DNA of 9,734 nucleotides, taken from Succinivibrionaceae bacterium UBA3769 (GTDB lineage Bacteria; Pseudomonadota; Gammaproteobacteria; Enterobacterales; Succinivibrionaceae). Made by a program: the position numbers and the translations under genes. Each line of letters starts with the position of its first letter. Position 1 is the stretch's first letter. The notes beneath the pieces are model-generated. The model was not told the origin of the DNA and made no database searches. It saw only the letters and a list, made by a program, of their open reading frames with translations. The stretch spans positions 1 to 9,734 of the forward strand of contig DFFT01000007.1 of assembly GCA_002372325.1 (NCBI GenBank), in the 5' to 3' direction. This document shows, piece after piece, positions 7,478 through 9,734 of the stretch.

Positions 7478-7513
7478 TTCAACAGAGCCTGACGTGTTAA
7501 GAAAGCCTTCAAT

Positions 7514-7548
7514 AAAAAACCCCTGTGCCAGATTCCAAAACACAGAGG
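7514..7548 (-). terminator. Intrinsic terminator downstream of glnB
   Basis: On the minus strand CCTCTGTG (7548-7541) pairs with CACAGGGG (7527-7520), eight pairs including one G-T wobble, across a 13-nt loop. Six T follow (7519-7514). It begins 47 nt after the glnB stop and ends 36 nt before the lipoprotein start, so it could act as a partial terminator between glnB and the next two genes. Confidence 0.82.
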
Positions 7549-7594
7549 CTTCGCGATACTAAAAGGTATCAAAAAAATGCTGTAAAAGCAAAAA

Positions 7595-7933
7595 CTAAAT
7601 AGCGTCCTCGTTTTCTTCGCCGGTACGGATGCGGATAACTCTGGCAACATCAGTAATAAAAATCTTTCCGTCACCGATTTTACCAGTATGAGCTCCCTTG
7701 GTGATGGCATCAACGCAGCTGTCAACATCCTCATCCTTTACAACAATTTCCAGCTTGGCCTTCGGGAGAAAATCAACAACATATTCAGCGCCGCGGTAAA
7801 GCTCAGTATGCCCCTTCTGACGGCCAAAGCCCTTTACCTCAGACACTGTCATTCCTGAAATGCCCTTGGCGCTCAGAGACTCGCGAACATCATCAAGCTT
7901 GAAGGGCTTAATAATTGCAGTAATTTTTTTCAT
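7595..7933 (-). CDS. glnB: Nitrogen regulatory protein PII (GlnB)
   Basis: Trimeric cytoplasmic signal protein that senses 2-oxoglutarate and ATP/ADP and, through uridylylation, controls glutamine synthetase adenylylation and NtrB/NtrC. The 112 residues match the family length exactly. The N-terminal MKKITAIIKPFKLDDVRE, the T-loop with Tyr51 in GAEYVVDFLP, and the B-loop/C-loop segments TGKIGDGKIF and VIRIRTGEE are all present. DVARVIRIRTGEE and GMTV are closer to E. coli GlnB than to GlnK, and no amtB gene is adjacent. A start six codons upstream (7951) is possible but would add residues unknown in the family. A sigma-70 promoter lies upstream and a terminator downstream. Confidence 0.95.
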   Translation of the reverse strand: MKKITAIIKPFKLDDVRESLSAKGISGMTVSEVKGFGRQKGHTELYRGAEYVVDFLPKAKLEIVVKDEDVDSCVDAITKGAHTGKIGDGKIFITDVARVIRIRTGEENEDAI

Positions 7934-7979
7934 AGCAGTAAACCTAAACAAACAGAGAGGGAATTATCAATTTAAAGGT

Positions 7980-8008
7980 ATTATACTTGTGAACTGACAT
8001 ATTGTGAA
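7980..8008 (-). promoter_or_regulatory. Sigma-70 promoter of glnB
   Basis: On the minus strand TTCACA (8008-8003), a 17-bp spacer and TATAAT (7985-7980). The -10 is consensus, the -35 matches at five of six positions, and the spacing is ideal. The expected leader before the glnB ATG is about 40 nt. A TTGTGAA repeat on the plus strand overlaps the -35 and recurs in the spacer. Confidence 0.78.
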
Positions 8009-8249
8009 TAAACAGTGCGTGATATTTGTGTAATTGTTTAACTTACCACAGAAAAATTTGTGATAATTGCGTAAAATAGGTCAAACTCAGTCAAAAATAC
8101 CACACAATTCAAACAAATCCACCCTGATAAAACCCGATACATGGTCATTTTTTGTGGAAATCTACAATTAACCATTATCGCAGTCATCCATCTTCTCCAT
8201 ATCAAAGCCGCGTCATTCATTACTGACCACTCAGACGTGCATGACCGAG

Positions 8250-8264
8250 GGATTCAGAGAATCC
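8250..8264. promoter_or_regulatory. Inverted repeat upstream of the sigma-54 promoter
   Basis: GGATTC, a 3-bp AGA spacer and GAATCC form a perfect 6-bp dyad centred on 8257. It is about 50 bp upstream of the -24 element, closer than most enhancer sites but possible as an activator or repressor site. A second, shorter dyad, ATTGA (8277-8281) and TCAAT (8289-8293), lies nearer the promoter. No binding protein can be named. Confidence 0.35.
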
Positions 8265-8302
8265 ATCCCCCAAATAATTGAGCCTGAATCAATCTCCAAA
8301 TC

Positions 8303-8318
8303 TGGCACGCAGATTGCA
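8303..8318 (+). promoter_or_regulatory. Sigma-54 (RpoN) -24/-12 promoter
   Basis: TGGCAC (8303-8308), 5 bp, TTGCA (8314-8318). This matches the RpoN consensus TGGCAC-N5-TTGCW completely, with the invariant GG and GC separated by the required 10 bp. Transcription would start near 8329, about 30 nt before the ATG at 8359. Such promoters need an ATP-dependent enhancer-binding activator, so the downstream gene is probably induced by a specific signal. Confidence 0.85.
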
Positions 8319-8358
8319 TTCCATTAAATGCTAAAAAAATGTCACCGAGGGAAACAAA

Positions 8359-8922
8359 ATGAACAAAGCATATGAAAATCGCATTATGAGCAAGCTGAAC
8401 GGCATCATGCTCTGGGCTCTGGTTCTTTCTGTATGTCTGCTGATATTTCCCTTCGATTCCATAAACCCGAATCTGGCAGCCTTCATAAACGTTGTCCATT
8501 CCTATGTCTGGCTGGTATTCATAGTTTCGCTGTCTTTCTTCATCAGCCGGGGCATTCTGGAGCTTATCAGCATGGTCACCAGAAAGTTTTACACCAAGGC
8601 CCGGAACGAACAGCTTTGCAAAACGGTCACCTGCCTGGATTTTTCAGAAAAGGCTTTACTGAGAGAGTTCATCCTGCAGAGAAAGAGCGTGCTTACTCTT
8701 CCGGTTAACGAGCCCTGCGTCAATCAGCTTTTGACCGCCGGCATCCTCACCATTCCCAAGGATGCGAATATCACCGCCGGCAAGGCTCCCATGATGATTG
8801 CACTGGAGGCCCGTCCCTTCATAACCTATAAGGCGGTAGGGCTTACCAGAAACAAGATGAGCGAGGATCAGATAAGCCAGCTTATGGATGCCCGTCCGAG
8901 ATTCGCCCGTCCGGGATATTAA
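8359..8922 (+). CDS. SieB-like two-helix membrane protein (superinfection exclusion B family, tentative)
   Basis: A 187-residue inner-membrane protein. Two hydrophobic helices (about 14-32 and 48-71) form an N-terminal hairpin, followed by a cytoplasmic domain of about 115 residues. In that domain LDFSEKALLREFILQ (about 93-107), then NQLLTAGIL and a short C-terminal part, resemble the winged-helix-like pattern of chromosomal SieB-family proteins (two helices, then an EKxxLRxF motif). In lambda-type phages SieB aborts infection by other phages; chromosomal relatives are mostly uncharacterised, so a defence role is only inference. GAGGG 7 nt upstream supports the start. It has its own sigma-54 promoter and terminator, a one-gene unit between the oppositely oriented glnB and tuf. 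Family assignment is from remembered pattern only. Confidence 0.65.
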   Translation: MNKAYENRIMSKLNGIMLWALVLSVCLLIFPFDSINPNLAAFINVVHSYVWLVFIVSLSFFISRGILELISMVTRKFYTKARNEQLCKTVTCLDFSEKALLREFILQRKSVLTLPVNEPCVNQLLTAGILTIPKDANITAGKAPMMIALEARPFITYKAVGLTRNKMSEDQISQLMDARPRFARPGY

Positions 8923-8944
8923 AAAAATCCCTGTGAATAAACAG

Positions 8945-8966
8945 AACCCGCTCCGGCGGGTTTTTT
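8945..8966 (+). terminator. Terminator of the SieB-like gene
   Basis: AACCCGC (8945-8951) and GCGGGTT (8956-8962) form a 7-bp G/C-rich stem with a TCCG loop, followed by T to 8966. It sits 22 nt after the stop codon. Confidence 0.9.
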
Positions 8967-9614
8967 AGTGAGTGCCAAATAATTGACGGTAACGCCGTAA
9001 TTTACAGTGACGAAAAAAGGGGCTCCGGCCCATCTCTCACAATCTTAAAGCTTCAGCGACACAAATCAGTCGCTTAAATTTTTGCAATATGAGGCAGTTT
9101 ATGGGGTAAAGGGGCGAAGCCCCTTTAATTATTAAACAGGAAGTGCCGCCAGGCGTCTTCCCTTCTTAATTATTATTCTTCAGAACTCTAACTCCGTTCC
9201 TGCCTGCATAGATGGATGTGGTGCATCCTCCTAGGGAAGGGGAGTCACAAATTACCTCAAAGCGTGGTCACTATCTCACTTTCTTTCCAACAGCCACAAG
9301 AAGGCTCCTTTGCAGAAAAAACACTCTTCCGCTTCCAATGTATTTTTCAGTTTACCGTTGTTTTTTTGTACAGCGGCACCGGGAAAATACGTGATGAGAT
9401 TAACAATCACCAATAAGAGCACAAGGAAGCCAGCAGAGGAACATCATAATAGCCGGAATGAAATACTAAAGAGAAGGGACAACAAAGGTGAGGAGGATTC
9501 AAGAGAGCTCTCCCGCCGTAACAAGAACGCCAAGGACGGCAATTATGAAGACGATAATTTTAAACTTCCAAATCAAAACTCTGTACATCAGGCAGTCCCC
9601 GAAAAAGGGCCAGC
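8967..9614. other. Gene-free stretch with clustered hairpins
   Basis: No convincing coding region is seen on either strand. Between 8986 and 9161 five hairpin-forming repeats occur: ACGG/CCGT (8986-8998), GGGC/GCCC (9020-9031, with six T after it on the minus strand), AGCGAC/GTCGCT (9055-9074), AAAGGGGC/GCCCCTTT with a GAA loop (9108-9126), and GGAAG-GCC/GGC-CTTCC (9139-9161). From 9162 to about 9600 I see only a small GGATG/CATCC dyad (9214-9228) and a purine-rich open frame from 9394 that uses rare codons. It could hold a small RNA or the remnant of a mobile element; neither can be shown. Confidence 0.4.
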
Positions 9615-9639
9615 AAAAAAGGGGGAAGCTTCCCCCTTT
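9615..9639 (-). terminator. Rho-independent terminator of tuf
   Basis: A perfect palindrome, AAAGGGGGAAG (9618-9628) and CTTCCCCCTTT (9629-9639), is followed on the minus strand by T to 9615. It begins 40 nt after the tuf stop codon. On the plus strand only three T follow, so it is mainly a minus-strand terminator. Confidence 0.88.
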
Positions 9640-9678
9640 CCATAATTCTCTATCCGATTTTATTCAGGATAAGAACAA

Positions 9679-9734
9679 TTAAGCCTCAACCTCAGCTACA
9701 ACGCCGGCACCTACGGTATGACCGCCTTCACGGA
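9679..9734 (-). CDS. tuf: Elongation factor Tu, C-terminal end (partial)
   Basis: Only the last 17 codons and the stop are in the window; the gene continues beyond the right edge. The minus strand reads REGGHTVGAGVVAEVEA and stop, which is the conserved end of EF-Tu domain 3 (E. coli: REGGRTVGAGVVAKVLG). EF-Tu delivers aminoacyl-tRNA to the ribosome. A strong terminator follows directly, so tuf is the last gene of its transcription unit, as tufA is in the str operon; which tuf copy this is cannot be told. Confidence 0.93.
   Translation of the reverse strand, partial: REGGHTVGAGVVAEVEA

Noticed and set aside
119..8154. Shared 12-mer GGTCATTTTTTG at 119-130 and near 8143-8154
   Set aside because: It is dominated by a T run and short enough to be chance; at 119 it is part of a terminator stem that the second copy lacks.
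8244..8352. 9-bp repeat ACCGAGGGA at 8244-8252 and 8344-8352
   Set aside because: The second copy is the ribosome binding site of the SieB-like gene; a 9-mer repeat at this distance is not significant.
9108..9126. AAAGGGGC-GAA-GCCCCTTT as a plus-strand terminator
   Set aside because: Only three T follow before A/T mixed sequence, and no gene lies directly upstream that lacks a terminator, so it is listed only as a hairpin.
9394..9645. Plus-strand open frame of 83 residues before tuf
   Set aside because: GGGA lies 9 nt upstream, but the frame uses rare codons (AGG, AGA, ATA, CTA), gives a very hydrophilic product of no known family, and runs through the tuf terminator palindrome.

Overview
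The window looks like chromosomal DNA of a gammaproteobacterium of moderate GC content. The gene set (TmcA, GmhB, RraB, GlnB, EF-Tu, an E. coli-like rRNA leader with boxA, and an SLT-type lipoprotein) is typical of that class. An anaerobic lineage such as Succinivibrionaceae/Aeromonadales is my guess from general character; it is not demonstrated by the sequence.

Layout. Positions 1-82 hold the promoter and the boxB/boxA leader of an rRNA operon that reads leftwards out of the window. From 166 to 5086 a minus-strand cluster runs tmcA (tRNA-Met acetyltransferase), an OmpR-type response regulator and a HAMP-type sensor histidine kinase; tmcA and the regulator are 6 nt apart, and regulator and kinase overlap. 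Diverging from it at 5167 is gmhB, the heptose-bisphosphate phosphatase of LPS core synthesis, here with a long disordered acidic-then-basic tail, ended by a strong terminator at 6278-6316. Converging on it is a minus-strand series: glnB (PII), a lytic-transglycosylase-like lipoprotein, and rraB (RNase E inhibitor). glnB has a recognisable sigma-70 promoter and an intrinsic terminator; no promoter is evident for the two genes behind it.

The 7952-8358 intergenic stretch carries the glnB promoter, a cluster of TTGTG motifs, a short inverted repeat, and a near-perfect sigma-54 (-24/-12) promoter. This drives a small two-helix membrane protein resembling the SieB superinfection-exclusion family, followed by its own terminator. 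Positions 8967-9614 hold no convincing gene but several hairpins close together. At the right edge, the last 17 codons of a minus-strand tuf gene (EF-Tu) and its terminator are visible.

The most interesting points are the RpoN-dependent promoter on the SieB-like gene next to glnB, the linkage of a tRNA-modification enzyme to a two-component system, and the tailed GmhB. Nothing here is a clear mobile element, CRISPR array, tRNA or complete rRNA gene.
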